From Brachionus rotundiformis (lineage: Eukaryota > Rotifera > Eurotatoria > Ploima > Brachionidae), in NCBI GenBank assembly GCA_016802295.1, contig JAESIW010000090.1:870144-934143 (forward strand): a DNA stretch of 64,000 bases, given 5' to 3'. A program made the translations under genes and the position numbers. Positions 35,111-47,759 of this stretch are shown here, one piece after another (the first letter of the stretch is position 1; each line of letters starts with the position of its first letter). Below the pieces are notes generated by a model. That model was given only the letters and a program-made list of their open reading frames with translations, was not told where the DNA came from and searched no databases.

Positions 35111-37010
35111 AAATAGTTTTTTATTGACGTAAAGAAGGTCATTTTTAAGATGTTCGAACCATGATTCTAAAGAATTATTTGATAGTCTAGATGTGTATTT
35201 TGTGAAGCAGACACTTAAAAGAATTCCAGTCCAAAGAGGCATAATATATAATCTTTTTCTAATGATATTTAAAATATTAGTGCAGTAAAATTGATTTACT
35301 TACCTGTTAATCATTAATGATTATTCTTCATTAATTTTTTTTTCTTAATTTTTAAAATTTTTTCAAAATAATTGGTAAATGGAGAATCCTTTTGATAACT
35401 TTTAAACTCTTGGTCAACGCAGAAAGGTTGAAAATTGTCATGAGAGTTTTCAAATATGACAAAACCGGAAAACGAACTCAACCATTCAAGATTCAGAGTG
35501 TCTATCTTGGTTTTTAACTCAATCAGTGATTGTCTCAAAGATGGACTTTTAAACTTCCTTTGATAAAGATTGAACAAACTGATAAGAGTTTCATTAAATT
35601 CTTTCAAATTAACTGAGTTTTGTAAAAAAGAGAACCCAAAAAGTGAATTTTTGAAAATCATCAATTATATTTTTTAAAAAATGAGTTGAACAAAAATAAA
35701 TTCTTATTTGAAAAACATTTCTGAGTTGCTCTTTACAATTTATTATGAAGTCAAACGCCCAGTTTAAATAATGAATAGGCTTACAGTTATTAAAAGCCGC
35801 AAGAATTGCATTTATGCTTGCCCAAGAAAAATCAGTAACGATAACTTTTGGAAGACGGAAAAAAGAGTATAGCTTGAATTAATTAAAATTTTCTTTAAAT
35901 AGCATTCAATAGAAAGACCATCGTAACAGCTTGTAAGAATATCTGCTAATGGAATAATGTCTCTCTTTCCATCTTTTTTATTACTTCTACAAAGAATTGT
36001 AAAGAGGAGAACTTTATTTTGTCCCTTTAAGTCAACCATTACTTTGCCACAGGCATCAAATTGATTGGTATTTCATCTCTTATGACAGACCACATTTTAA
36101 CCTATCAAAAAATCAAATATTATTAAAATTTTATTTAAAGTTGAAGCCATAATTTTTAATGTACCTGTAGCTCACTGAGAAAAATTAAGCCAAATGGATA
36201 CTGGTTAATTTCCTGAAGGTATCCATGTATTTTTTTTCCTTCATAATTATTAATACAGCTTTCAAAACAGATTTTAGTTGTTTCTCCATCGACTATCAAA
36301 TTATTCGAAAATTGAAATCTATGGTTGAACTCACTAACAATTTTTTTTAAATTTTGAGTTTTCTTTTTATCAACTCCTAAAAAATATTTAAGTATTATTT
36401 TGCATTTTGAAAAAGCATTATAACTCTTAAAGAAAAAAAAAGAAAAGCTTTAAAAAACTTTTTTGTTTTTTTGTCTAATGTGATGTAAATCAATTTTATT
36501 TTAAATTTTTTATGCCAATAAAAATTTTTTATAAAATAAAAAAAATTTCATGTTTTAAACTTTTTATTTCAATTTTGATCTTTAATAAGTTATTTTTAAA
36601 GATAGTTAATCTTTTACCATAATTATTTTCTGATACAAAATTCAAAACCACTTTTGCTTTTAATTCATTGCTTATATTTAATCTTTTTTACCACAAATTC
36701 TAGGTGTCGGAGGCTCAACAATACTTGCATAATTAATTGATTTATTCCAATAGACATACAATGTATATTTGTTTTCAATAGTCAATATACTAATTGAAAA
36801 ATTGATTTTACAATCAATGCATTTATAGAGGCCTTTCCTAATTTAGTCAGCTTTTCTTGTAAAAAAGTTATAACAGCACTTAATAAAGCATTTAATTCCG
36901 TGTTTCTGGAGATTAAATGAAAGCCACTTTTCAAAATCACAAAGAAAATATATTCTCTGATTTTTATCAGTAGAAACAAATTTTTGAATTTCCAGCCAGT
37001 CAAGCCAAGT
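35051..37010 (-). pseudogene. MULE-type transposase core, multi-exon and decayed
   Basis: Minus-strand pieces in order: an N-terminal zinc-binding-like LYKCIDCKINF (about 36830-36800); a helical region; a candidate intron near 36170-36105; then FDACGKVMVDLKG near 36062-36020 (first catalytic Asp position); VIVTDFSWASINAI near 35850-35800 (second Asp in the usual TD context); helical HFLK-type region to 35314; and TSRLSNNSLESWFEHLKNDL at about 35195-35130, typical of the region before the SWIM finger. Several stops and frameshifts. The SWIM and zinc-ribbon parts on the minus strand at 28890-29145 may once have belonged to such an element. Confidence 0.6.
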
Positions 37011-37030
37011 GTTCAAAATCTATTTCGGTC

Positions 37031-37849
37031 TCTTTCCCAATTCTTGCTTAAATATAATGCGTTTGAAATGGTAAATGGCTCCTGAAAAACTAATTATGAA
37101 AGCTTTGCCTAGACACATTCTTTATTAGTTAGCTTTTCATTTGGATTTAAGTTATTCAATTTATTATTAATCATTAAATTTATTATTTAATTATATTATT
37201 TAATTATTTTTATTCTTCAATATTAATATAATTCAATTATTTATATAGCAGCTTAAAAATGCTATTTTTTTGTACATAAATTTGGATTTTTTTAAAAGTT
37301 TTATTTTTTTGTACAAAACAGGAAAAATCAAATCACGGGAAGTAACGCTGATAGAAATTTTCTTTAAAGCAAATTTGTCAAATTAATTGCATTTCTGTAG
37401 AAATTCTTTTGTGAACGAATCCTCGACGATAACTAATTATTTTTAAAAAAAAAAAATTCATTTACGAGACTGATTTTTCATTAAATTATTATTTTTAACA
37501 ATGACTGATTGATATATGTTTAATTAAAACTCATTCTTGAAGCACAGTTTGGTAATTCAAGAATAAACTAATTCCTTAAATGGTATTTTTTCAGTTTAAC
37601 CCAAATTATTTTTAAAGTCAAATTATAAATAAATGCTTAATTAAAAATAATATAAAACTATGATTCGAAATAATCTTCATTGCAAAACTAACTTAATGCG
37701 ATATTGATTTTAAGAATATCTGTTTTATTTTTATTTCTAATTTAACAAAAAGAACACAATATTTTTATGAAAGATATTTCAAAATATTTTTTTTTACTAA
37801 ATTATAATAAATCATCAAAGAAATTGCTTTGCAAAAATATATTACTTCA
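37031..37849. other. No gene seen
   Basis: AT-rich; no supported frame or RNA. Confidence 0.45.
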
Positions 37850-38098
37850 CGGCCGCAAATATTCAATAATTATTTATAATTTAGCTTATTATTGTTTTCT
37901 TCATATAATTACACATTCAAAATATTCAAACTCTATTAGTTATTATATTAAAATACAATGAAAACAGATTTGAAACTGTTTTACAAACTCATAATTAAGT
38001 ATTATAGTCATTTACTTTTGCTTTTGTCATAAGTATCGATGATTTTTAACATTTTTGCTTGATTTTGAATATTTTATTGATGGTAGTTTATAAATTTG
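37850..38098. repeat. Satellite remnant, variant subfamily
   Basis: AAATATTCAATAATTATTTA through TTTATTGATGGTAGTTTATA follow the satellite order with the variant ATAAGTATCGATGATTTTTAAC. Truncated at both sides. Confidence 0.85.
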
Positions 38099-38581
38099 TT
38101 ATCCTTAAATAAGGGTTAAAAAAAGATAGACTCTTTTTTTGTTTTTTTTATTTATTTTAAAATATAATTAATGAATACTACAGTAAAATTATTACAATAA
38201 TATATTGGGCATTACTTTAAGTTTTATTTTAGTTTTACTTGTGTAGAATACTTGAGAAAAAGCTCTCAAAATAAAAGTGGCACATTTATTTATAAGTAAA
38301 TAAAGAATAAAGATTAAAATCAAATAATTTGTAATAGATAGATTGAAACGCAATTGTCAGTAGATTTTAATTTATTAAAATTTCATAGTCCCTTTGACAA
38401 CTCTTCTAATGGTAATATTTCTGCTGTCATACATCTTTTTTTACGACTCAATTTAAAAATTTTTAAACACATAAATAATATAATTATTAAAATATTACAA
38501 CAATTAAAATACAATAATTAAAATTACATCATTTAACATCTTTTTAAATTTTAATAAATCTAAAATTAAATCAGTCTTTAA

Positions 38582-39742
38582 AATCTAGTTGCTTGGTCAA
38601 AATATCCTTGGTAGAATCTATCTCATCATTTTGGAAAACATATAAATTACCATCTAAATCCACAACAAAGTCTCTTATAGGTATAAATTTATTTCTTGTA
38701 CGATCACGTTTGAAAAATTAAAATGGTTGATTATGTATACCAACTTTAACTATAGCAATTTTATTTAAGGGTAAAATAATTCTATCATTGATGAATGAAC
38801 AATGTACTTCTTTCGAAGAACTTTTTAAAAATCTTTTTTTTGTCAGAAACAGTGGCAATGTAGAATTTTCAATTACAGCATATACTGGTACGTCGGTATA
38901 ACTTAAATTTAACGATTTTTTATTAATCTCTTTTATTACATAACACTTAGGTAAGAACAAAACATCATTTTTTGAGTAAACAATTAGCTCGTTACCATTT
39001 AGGTCTGATACTGAATGAAACATATCATCAAATGAAGCCAAATTATTTAGTTGGTTTGTAAATATCGCACATAATTTTAATGTGTTACGTTCGCGTTCGT
39101 TGAAAATATATTCTTCTATTGAATATTTACTATAATCTGCTTCCGCTAACATTAAATAACTAATATCAAGTTGACTCAAAAATGATTGATATTTTGTACT
39201 CATTGGTATATTTGACAAATTAACCCATTCTTTAGATGAATGATTAGGTTCGTATACCTAATACAAGCCGTCTGTTGTTAAAAAAATTATTAAATCGTTG
39301 AATTTGAAATAATATTGATCAATACGAGAAAACACAAAATTACCTTTTCTCATCAATGTTTGATCATAATATATGCGTTTAAAAAAAACATTTTTTTAAC
39401 ACTAAATTTATTCCAAACCACAATCGAGTCATACATTTTACAATACAAATCTGTAGGATTTCACGACGAAATACCAGTGCTTTAGCTTTTCACCAACAAT
39501 ATGAATTTTGTAAAATTTACATTCAAAATTTATGAAAGCTAAATCTTTATTCGAAGCAAAATCCCCTTCCTTAATCTTTTTCAATTTCACGTTTGAGAAC
39601 GTCAGTTTTTTCGAAAATAAGCTTTATATGACGAATATTCTTTGTTTTATAACATTGGTATCCATAATCGTTTATTACAAAGTCTTGTTTTGAAAGAATC
39701 CAAATGACTAGGTTTTCGTTTATTTTATCGACTATGTTCAAC
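38582..39742 (-). pseudogene. Unknown gene remnant with repeated beta-propeller-like segments
   Basis: A start at ATG 39742 (MLNIVDKINENLVIW) opens a frame that breaks and resumes several times (frameshifts near 39590, 39450 and 39390; a stop near 39256; another near 38720). The longest intact piece is 39218-38718. Similar short units recur, such as YYFKFNDLIIFLTTDGLY, DLNGNELIVYSKNDVLFLP and VVDLDGNLYVFQND, each with a D/N-G turn followed by beta-rich sequence. That pattern suggests a propeller fold, but no family was recognised. A decayed host gene copy or transposon passenger are both possible. Confidence 0.4.
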
Positions 39743-39779
39743 ATAATAAATAGAATTTTAAATAAAGTATTTTAAAACT

Positions 39780-40937
39780 ATGGTAAAAATTAGTGTTGAA
39801 ATGAGATTTAAAAGATCTGATGGTTAATATAAAAATTAATTTAAAGAATTCAATAAAAATAATGTTAAATATATTAAGGATCGTATCAGGAGGGCTTTAT
39901 CCTGAAGATTGATGAAAAAAAAAGAGTCTCGTTTTATTTACTAATTCTTGTTTTGTTTATTTTTTATCCGAAAAAATGCTGTCCAGGATTAATTTTCGAT
40001 TATTTGAACTAATTCTTTATCTCTTTATCCTGTAATCTAATTGTACGATTAATTAATTTCCGAATTTTAGATATTTTTTAGCCTAAAAAAAGTTGAATAT
40101 TTGAATTCATTGAAAACTTTTGATGTCAGATCCATACTGTAAAATGCTGAAGTTTCGATAAAAAAGAAAATATATTTTAAAAACGGAAAAAAACTTCTTC
40201 TGTTTTCATTTTTAAATCCTTTAAATCATTAAACGTTGAATATGTTATTTAATGTTGAATAGATTTTTTTCTCAAAAAAAGATAGATATCAGATTAATAA
40301 ATTTATAAAATTTATCTAGTCTTTAACATGTATATCAAAAATTTTATTCTTTTTATTTATAAACTTTTTTTCAGTCTCATCATGTTATACTCTTACAAAT
40401 CAAATGTTTTCTCTTTTTAAGCCAAATTTTTTCTCGCAGAAAAAATTTAATGAAGCTCCAATGCTATGGTTTGTGATGATTTCTAAAGATGTGTAAAGCT
40501 AAAGAAATTTTTTTAATCAGATAATGATTCAATAAATTGTTTCTAATATTATCTTCAAAAAATTTTCGCTGACCGGCATTTAGGATATTATCCTCATGAA
40601 GGAGGGATTATTTATGATAAGCAAAAATATCTAAATTTTAATAAAAAGATAAAGAGTAAATTTTTTTTTGATGATTTTCTTTCCTAATTTTTTAATTTAA
40701 AAAGATTTACCCTAAATGAAAAATATATTATTACGGGAATTAAAGGGTCTGTTTTTTTAAAAGAAAGAAAAAATGCCGATAAAAATAATGAATTTTTGTG
40801 TTGGTTTTATTAAAAATTAGGTATGTAAAATGAAGAAAATTATAATTTGCTAATATTTGCAGCATTATTATTTTTTACATTATAATCAATTCTGTTCTAA
40901 GTTACATTTTCATTAAAATAAGTTTTATCTACAAATG
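39780..40937. other. No intact gene; AT-rich
   Basis: Only short coding-like scraps (for example around 40570-40680 on the plus strand); nothing that can be named. Confidence 0.4.
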
Positions 40938-41580
40938 TTTAATGATTTTAACTGAAGTAACTAAATTGAAAGAAATTGCAAAAAAATCACCTGAAAGAGA
41001 AAAATCGAAAAAGGTGATGTTAAAGATTGAATTGAAATCGAAAATTAAATCAATTGATGATATAAAAAATTTGATTATCTTTGTTTTAACTGTAATTTCT
41101 TTAATGATTGTATAAATAAGTTATACTAATTATTTTTTTCTTTCATTATTTAAAATTTTCTTTTTACAATTTTTTCTAGATTAAAATAATTTTCATCATA
41201 TGACTCAAATAAAAATTCGAACATTTTTTAAATGTCATAATTATTGTTTTATTTATAATCGAAAACTCTCAAAACGCATAAAGTCTTGTCCTATTTCAAC
41301 TTACTTAATTTTAAATGCATATAAAAAACAAAGAATATTTATAAAAGAAGATTCTCGATGCTGTAGAAATCATCTAAATAATGAACGGTTGATAAAAGAA
41401 GAATTCTTTAATAATATTTCCACTTGGGCGAGGCCTTATGACAAATCAATCATATCCATACTTCTGATATTTTAGAAATTAGTAAAAAAAGTATTTTTGA
41501 AAAGTTTCAAGATATTGATTCGTTAGAAAAATCTTTATGTCTGGAGATAACTGGGTGAACAAAAGTTCAATTCACACGCT
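40938..41580 (+). pseudogene. DNA-transposon protein fragment, Cys/His-containing N-terminal region
   Basis: Scraps read VTKLKEIAKKSPEREKSKKV; then, in the frame 41200-41475, a stretch ending IFIKEDSRCCRNHLN; then LEKSLCLEITG and TKVQFHTLRRIH after a frameshift near 41475. The RCCRNHL motif followed by an LEITG-type block is what I associate with the N-terminal part of DDE-type transposases in aquatic invertebrates. That association is from general familiarity, not a database match. Confidence 0.35.
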
Positions 41581-41649
41581 TCGCAGGATTCATCACAAAA
41601 ATCAAGAATACCAAGAATAGAACGAAAAAACAGCCAAAAACTAACCAAT

Positions 41650-42410
41650 CTATACTTTATAATAATCTGAATCGATAATATCTTTAATATTGGATTTATT
41701 TGTCTTATAAGATTCTAAGTCATCCACATGATTTTTAACTAATTGGGTTAAACGGGGAAGAATATTTAAATAAGTAAATGTATTAAAATTCTTCGAATCT
41801 GCATTTTTTTGTGAGCAACTATTATTGAGGGATATTTTTGTATTATAAGATTCTCCATAACAACTATCACAAAAATATTTTTCTTTTAGTTCATCATTTT
41901 CATTCTGCAAAAATTTTTTTAAGTTTTTAAGGGTTTTCGGAAAATTATTAGGAGATTGCAATAAAATTCGAATCAATTCAATTAATTTTTTCTGAGCAAC
42001 AAGTGACAAATCGAAACGAATAATAAATGATAAAATCAATAAGCAGGCTTCCTTATCAGACAATCGTAAATTCTACAAATTTATTTTATTTAGTTTTTTT
42101 CTTATATAATAATATAAAAAATACTTTTTATCATCAGATAAAAATTCACAATTTCTTCAAAAGAGGTATTTTGAAATTTTTGTATTAGTTCATCAGCTTC
42201 AATTACATTATTTAACTCATTTTCGTTTAAATTTTGTTGAATATTTTTAATAGTGTTATTCGTTTCTTCTTCATTATTTCGACTAAAATCTTCTTTTTCG
42301 AGTTTTTTTTTCTTTGCCACTTGTAAACATTTCTGGTAAACATTTCGTTCGTTAAAACATTTTTTCGCGAATTTATTTTTTTCGATAAACAAAAGACATT
42401 TCTTAGTCAA
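41650..42410 (-). pseudogene. CACTA-like (tnp2-type) transposase fragment
   Basis: Two minus-strand pieces with a frame break near 42080: a Lys-rich segment with Cys residues (42410-42102) and EACLLILSFIIRFDLS, LLQSPNNFPKTLKNLKKFL, KYFCDSCYGE, FTYLNILPRLTQLV (42063-41650). The order helical segment, LPKT..KLKK.L, FxCxxC, LP+L..L resembles the region before the DDE core in EnSpm/CACTA (tnp2) transposases. Catalytic core not found. Confidence 0.45.
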
Positions 42411-42789
42411 TGCTTGTTTCCAAATACAAAACTGTTTTTTTGCTAGTCATTTTTGAAAATAAAAGTGAAGGTAGCTTTAATTAAATAAATCTAAACTTTA
42501 TTTAGAAAAAAAAATTTTTTATAACAAAAAAGAATTTATCAGTTTTACAAGATCTTTTAACTTTATTATTTATCTTTTTATAATTTCCCTTAAATTTTAT
42601 TTTATATATAAAAGAAATGGCTCAATTGAACAAAAGTGGGAAATCAAATACATCGCGTCAGTCGCAATGTTTGTTTCGTAAATTAAATATTAGCTATAAA
42701 TTAAATATATTTTTAAGCTGAAAATACACTAAAGCCAATATTGGATAAACCCAACGCTCTTCGACATCAGACATGCTATAGCAAAAAAT
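42411..42789. other. No gene seen
   Basis: AT-rich with a short CGCGTCAGTCGCAATG island near 42653; nothing supported. Confidence 0.4.
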
Positions 42790-42895
42790 GCTTATTTTGA
42801 GTGTCAGTATGAGTGCTCAGCACTCGATAATTGATTGTTAGTGATTCACTCACACTCATTTCACTCAGATATTTTGAGTGAATCACTCCGACTCA
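42790..42895. repeat. Cluster of GAGTG/CACTC motifs in both orientations
   Basis: About ten occurrences of ACTCA, CACTC or their complements lie within about 105 bp (for example TATGAGTGCTCAGCACTCG and ATTTTGAGTGAATCACTC), giving several short palindromes. This may be a subterminal transposase-binding region of a DNA transposon. Confidence 0.5.
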
Positions 42896-43019
42896 AAAAA
42901 AAAGAGCAAAAAAATAATTTATTAAATAAATAATTTCTAAAGGACTTATTATTTTTATTCTTTAAAACAGTTGTCTCTGAAACTTATAGAAAAAAAAATG
43001 TCCAAAAATTATATGTTTA

Positions 43020-43095
43020 TATAGTAAAGTTGGTAAAGTCGTTGATTAAAATTTTAAATCAAAGTATCAAAGTTCGAAACCTAGTCAAGTTAGTA
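43020..43095 (+). tRNA. tRNA-like remnant or tRNA-derived SINE head (weak)
   Basis: AGTTGGTAAAGTCG resembles a D-arm/A-box, a self-complementary anticodon-arm-like TTGATTAAAATTTTAAATCAA follows, then AGTTCGAAACC resembles a T-arm/B-box, and a T-run follows. The T stem pairs poorly and the acceptor stem is unclear. It is not an intact tRNA. Confidence 0.25.
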
Positions 43096-43526
43096 TTTTT
43101 TAAAAGCAATAAGAAAATTATGCTAAAAAATTAATTCATCAATAATCAATGCAGCTCTGGAATAGATAAATTCTCATATAGAGAGAGAAGAAAAAAAATT
43201 TCCTTTCAAATTTAGAAAATTTTAAATTAAAATTAATTGTAAATTTGGCTTTTTACAGCCGAATTTTCAGATCAAAATTCGATTAGTTATACTTTTTATA
43301 TATTTTTATAGTTTCGGCTTAGACTGCTTTTCATCATTTTTAAAAAAAGAAGCTCAATATTTTTTGATAGTTATCATTCCTCTCCTTGCTGATTAAAAGT
43401 CGTGATTTCGTGAAACATGAAGATATTATAACCAATAAAATCTCTCAGCATTAATATTTTTTACTCTATTTAAAGGATTATTTACCAGCAAAAGAAAAAA
43501 AATTAATTAACTTAAAAAAATTTAAA

Positions 43527-44137
43527 ATGTCTAACACAATAATTAGAGTAAAAGTTTTGGAAAACCAGACTGATTTTATTTTACAGAAAGTTCTACAAAA
43601 ATTTTGCGGTATGATTCATGCTCTGAATATTAGCCAGGTACAATCAACGAAAATTCAAAATGGTCAATTAGTTGATGAAGTAAAATTAAAAAAATTAAAA
43701 TTAGATAATAAACTTTTTAAAGTTTGAAATAGGTGAGGTAATAGATGGTTTTTTTACCTACTATAATAAGCCTTATTTACTAGAATGTGAAATTATTAGT
43801 ATTTCAACCCGCCCAATCAAATACACAAGTTAGCCTTAGATCCAACAGAGACGGTCATAAAAGAAATCGTCCTGAGTCATGCATTATTGAATCTCCACAA
43901 TTAGGAAAGAAGATTTCAAATGTAAAACCAAAAAGCCCTGTTCCTTTATGTTCAAAAGATACTGCTGAATCAACTGAGGTCGAAAATTATGTTGACAGTG
44001 AATTGAAATCAAGTGAAGAAGAAATAAGTCATAATTTTCATAAGTCAAGGAAATTCTTCAAGAATCGCAAAACAAAAACAAAAGAAAAAATTCAGGAAAT
44101 AAAAATTAATTTATTTGGAGAAACAGATATTGAATAA
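43527..44137 (+). pseudogene. Unknown transposon-associated ORF, frameshifted
   Basis: Starts at ATG 43527 (MSNTIIRVKVLENQTDFILQ). The frame slips near 43722, where a coding-like FEIGEVIDGFFTYYNKPYLL appears in the next frame, then slips again near 43800 into a Ser/Lys/Glu-rich tail ending at 44137. No motif recognised. It lies directly upstream of hAT-like sequence on the same strand and may be the N-terminal part of the same element. Confidence 0.4.
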
Positions 44138-44199
44138 AATTCATTGTATTTATTATTTCAAAAATTAAATAATTTAAATTATTAATTTATTTTTCCTGT

Positions 44200-44889
44200 T
44201 TAACTAGCTATTTTATGTGATGAAGGTAGTAATATTGTAAGACTTTTCAGCCAGATCGATTTTCTATTGACGAATTTAAATAAGATGAATTTTTAGAATA
44301 TGAAAAAAGTATAAAAAAATTTAAAAATTGACAAAAATTTACTTCTCTAGGAGAAGGTTTATTCATTGACGAAAATATTTATCAGAAAGCTGACTCAATT
44401 TATGTTCTAAGTGAACCAAGAAGTGAAGAATTAGAAGAAACTGAAGATCAAACTGAAATTTATTCGATAAATTCAAGACAAAATGAAGTGAGAGAAATTT
44501 TTTAAGACCTAAAAACTTTGACTTTCACTAATGCTATAAAACATTCTGAAAAAAATCGTACGCGTATTTTTAAAAACACTCAAGAACTTGATTTAGAAGT
44601 AGTTGAAGAGTATGATACTTCTAATGGAGAAATCATTTCTGATTTTGATATCAAAATTGGTAATAAGAACATTCCACGATATTCATGTGCATGCCATAAA
44701 GCTAATTTAGCAGTACGCCACGCAATTGCTATGCATCCAATCGGTGAAAACATTAGAATCTTAAATAGCTCAAACAAACATGTAAGAAAATCAATCCAAC
44801 TGAACAAAGTTTTTTCAAATAAAAAATCAAGGCTACGTATTGAAAATAAAACACGTGAATCCTCAGAAAAAAAGAAAACTTTAACTTAG
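44200..44889 (+). pseudogene. hAT-like transposase fragment
   Basis: Around 44210-44255 the plus strand reads ILCDEGSNIVRLF, like the hAT motif with a catalytic Asp followed by G/A-S/A-N. Frame 44518-44889 has YSCACHKANLAVRHAI (the Cys/His-containing motif of hAT transposases) and later KSRLRIENKTRESSEKKK. Frames are disrupted and the C-terminal dimerisation domain is missing. Confidence 0.5.
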
Positions 44890-44948
44890 AAAATATATTT
44901 TTAAACTCTGAATCAGATATGAAATTTTTATTCAAAAAAAGTTCATGG

Positions 44949-45287
44949 TCAAAATTGCAAAAATAAATAGAAATGGAAAACTTTACAGATAAAAAGATCA
45001 TTATCCACACGACGAATTATATTGATCGATTCGGCATCTCTTATTGATAATTTGACGAACCGATCCTTTACGTTAGTTTGTAGAACTAAAAAATCTTTTG
45101 TCGTCATGTCATTTAACTTTTCTAAACCTTCTAGATTAAAATAGTCCACGAAATCGTCATGATTGACTTTCTTGAAAAAAAAAATAAAACTAATTATAAT
45201 AATTGTTTGTTTGTCCAGTAATATTTTTTTTTGTTTCAATTGGCTTATATCATTTTTGTATAATTTTTTTTTGCCCAATAAAATCAA
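44949..45287 (-). CDS. Unknown ORF of ~110 residues
   Basis: The central part (VNHDDFVDYFNLEGLEKLND, later LSIRDAESINIIRRVDND) looks like real protein in composition, while both ends run into low-complexity AT sequence. Possibly a fragment of another transposon gene; not recognised. Confidence 0.25.
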   Translation of the reverse strand: MILLGKKKLYKNDISQLKQKKILLDKQTIIIISFIFFFKKVNHDDFVDYFNLEGLEKLNDMTTKDFLVLQTNVKDRFVKLSIRDAESINIIRRVDNDLFICKVFHFYLFLQF

Positions 45288-45544
45288 AACAGAATTTTCA
45301 AATTTTTTTCTTTATTTCTATATAAATATATTGATATGAAGATGATAAATTATTAATTCAGGAGTAATTAATATAAAATAAATAAAAAATATTGCATTAT
45401 TAAATATGTTATTTTTTTATTTAATTTGTGGTAAAAATTACTATTTTGTGGTTTTAAAATATTAAAGCTCATTTTGAAAATTCAAGTTGAACGGGAAATA
45501 CGGCTTAAGATGAATAACCTTTACAACAAATAAACCACTGAAAA

Positions 45545-45945
45545 TAGAATTGCATAAAATAATTAAATTCTAATGATTTAAGTTCGCTAATTTATAGAGA
45601 ATTTTATTTATTTTAAAGAAAATTATTTCTTGATAGATTTAGTTTTAAGAATGCATTATTAGGTGCTTAATTATAAATATATAAAAAACCATCAATATAA
45701 TATTCAAAATCAAGCAAAATTAAAAAAACATTGATACTTATGACAATAATAATATTAACTGATTATAATTATGATTAATAATCAGTTGGTTAAACAGTAA
45801 AAAATGTGTTTTCACTGTATTCTTATAGAATAATTAATAAATTTATATTATAAATCATCTTAGGATAAAATATTTTTAATTACTAAAAGAAAACACTAAT
45901 AAGCTTATTAATTAATAATTATTGAATAAATTTCTTTTTTAAATT
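45545..45945 (-). repeat. Satellite remnant, inverted
   Basis: The reverse complement follows the satellite order (GCTTGATTTTGAATATTATA, then AAGCACCTAATAATG; TTATTCAATAATTATTAAT). It belongs to the same variant group as 33207-33590 and 37850-38098 but lies in opposite orientation to the main array. Confidence 0.8.
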
Positions 45946-46483
45946 CTATTTCGATTATTCAAGCAAAGTTAACTTAACAAATTTTTACTATAGTAAATCT
46001 ATCCGTTGATAAAATCAAAAACATAAAAAAGTTAACTAAAGAAAAATTCTTTTTCCCAAATTAATAAAAAATATACATTAAATAAGATTTCATTTATTCA
46101 AAATCAAAACATCACTTTGTAATGAATAATATGAATAAGCACTTTAATAAAAAAAATTTAAATATGCTTTTATTTTTAACTATTATAAATAAAAAATTTA
46201 AAAAAAAATTACCCAGTGAGTCTTATTTTCATTTAAGTATTCTGAACATATTTTAGAAATGTACTTTGGATCTTGTCTTGTTTAAGAAAACATCTTTCTA
46301 ATTTATCTTTATCCTAATTTGTCCTTTGAGAAGGCATTAAATAAAAATCCAAAAACAGACTTATTCTTTCAAGCATTTCAATTTTTTTTTTCTCAGGAAA
46401 TTTTGCTAATTGTACTTCGACGATAATTCATATTTTAAAAAATATTATTTTTCGGCTTAGAATCTAGATATAAAAAAAACAAA
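45946..46483. other. No gene seen
   Basis: AT-rich; no supported feature. Confidence 0.45.
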
Positions 46484-47350
46484 ATGACACAAAAAAAGAA
46501 AAAGTTTTTTAGATCGTATTTTTAACGAACAAGTCAACATCGAAAAATTGCGTCTTGGAATGAAAAATTATCTCGGTTCAGTCTGTCTCATACCAAAAGA
46601 ACACTGTGGAAATTTCCAAAATCTTGAAGTGGTACACTTAAACCAAGGTTTTTTTAATTTTTATGTTTTTTTTGAAAGTTTGAAATAAAAGGTTTTGTTT
46701 CAGTCTTTATTTTGTTTCGACGATTATTCAAACATCACAAAATTGATCTGAGCAAGATAACATTATTCCTGAATGGGATAAAAATCCTTTGGGCTTACAA
46801 GCGACTACAACTTCTAGTGATGATCATCAAGATACTATTCCCACAATATCAACAGATAATATCGAAAAAACCATGCCTACAACCTCAACTAGAAAACGAA
46901 AACAAAGCATTTCAAATTCGTTGAGATGTTTTCATTTCGTGATGATAAGGATTGGTCAAAAAAATGAAAACAATGATATCTCAATTATTTTGAAACGAAT
47001 TGCGAGAGACTATTTTGTACAATATCAGGAAGTAATAATTTAAATCAGCTAAAGTATTGATTTATATACTAAATTAATTTATATATATTTATTAGTTTTA
47101 TAATTTTAATGAGTCAAATGCAGAATTCAATGTACGAAATGAGCGAAATGAGAAAGTCTGCCTAAAATCCTAAATGTCAGTGAAGAGTTTAGCAAAAAAA
47201 CTTTTTTCATTTTTTTTAGTGCATGACATCGCAAAACAATCTGGTTTTTGAAAAGACAGCGCCAAAAAGACATTCTCAACTTAAATGAAGAAAAGTTGAA
47301 TTCAAATGAAAATATCGATATTGAAGAAATAGACATAAGAGAAAAAGAAC
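46484..47350 (+). pseudogene. Unknown small multi-exon gene remnant
   Basis: Coding-like stretches: FNEQVNIEKLRLGMKNYLG and CLIPKEHCGNFQNLEVVHLN (46530-46650), a good candidate intron GTTTTTTTAATT...TTTGTTTCAG (to about 46703), then a Thr/Ser-rich segment EWDKNPLGLQATTTSSDD (46773-46950), and an acidic tail near 47280-47345. Stops separate them. No family recognised. Confidence 0.3.
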
Positions 47351-47759
47351 TACATAATCTAAAATTTAATAAATCATTTTTTTTTAAATATTTATTAAAA
47401 GATATTAATTAAGGATAGATGGTATTTCAAAAAGATACTGTTAAGTTACATCGGTAACTAAATACCAGAGAGATCAATGAATCAAAGGCTCGATAAATTA
47501 AAAATCGAATATCCCAATTTGATTTCAAAAATTAAAGGTAAAAAACAAAAAATTAATACAAAATTTATTTATTACCTTTTTTAGAAATATTTGAAAAGAA
47601 TACATAGTCAAAAGTATGATTGACTGGAAAAAAATGTGAACTCTTTGCTTAAAAATTACACTATTAATGATTCAAAATCAAAGAAACCATCATATAAAAC
47701 GAATTAACTAATAAATACAAAATTTTACCTGAGCGACATGAACCAAAACTCTTTTAAGC

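Noticed and set aside
37767..37961. Plus-strand frame of 64 codons
   Set aside because: Half of it is satellite remnant; composition is low-complexity Ile/Tyr/Lys.
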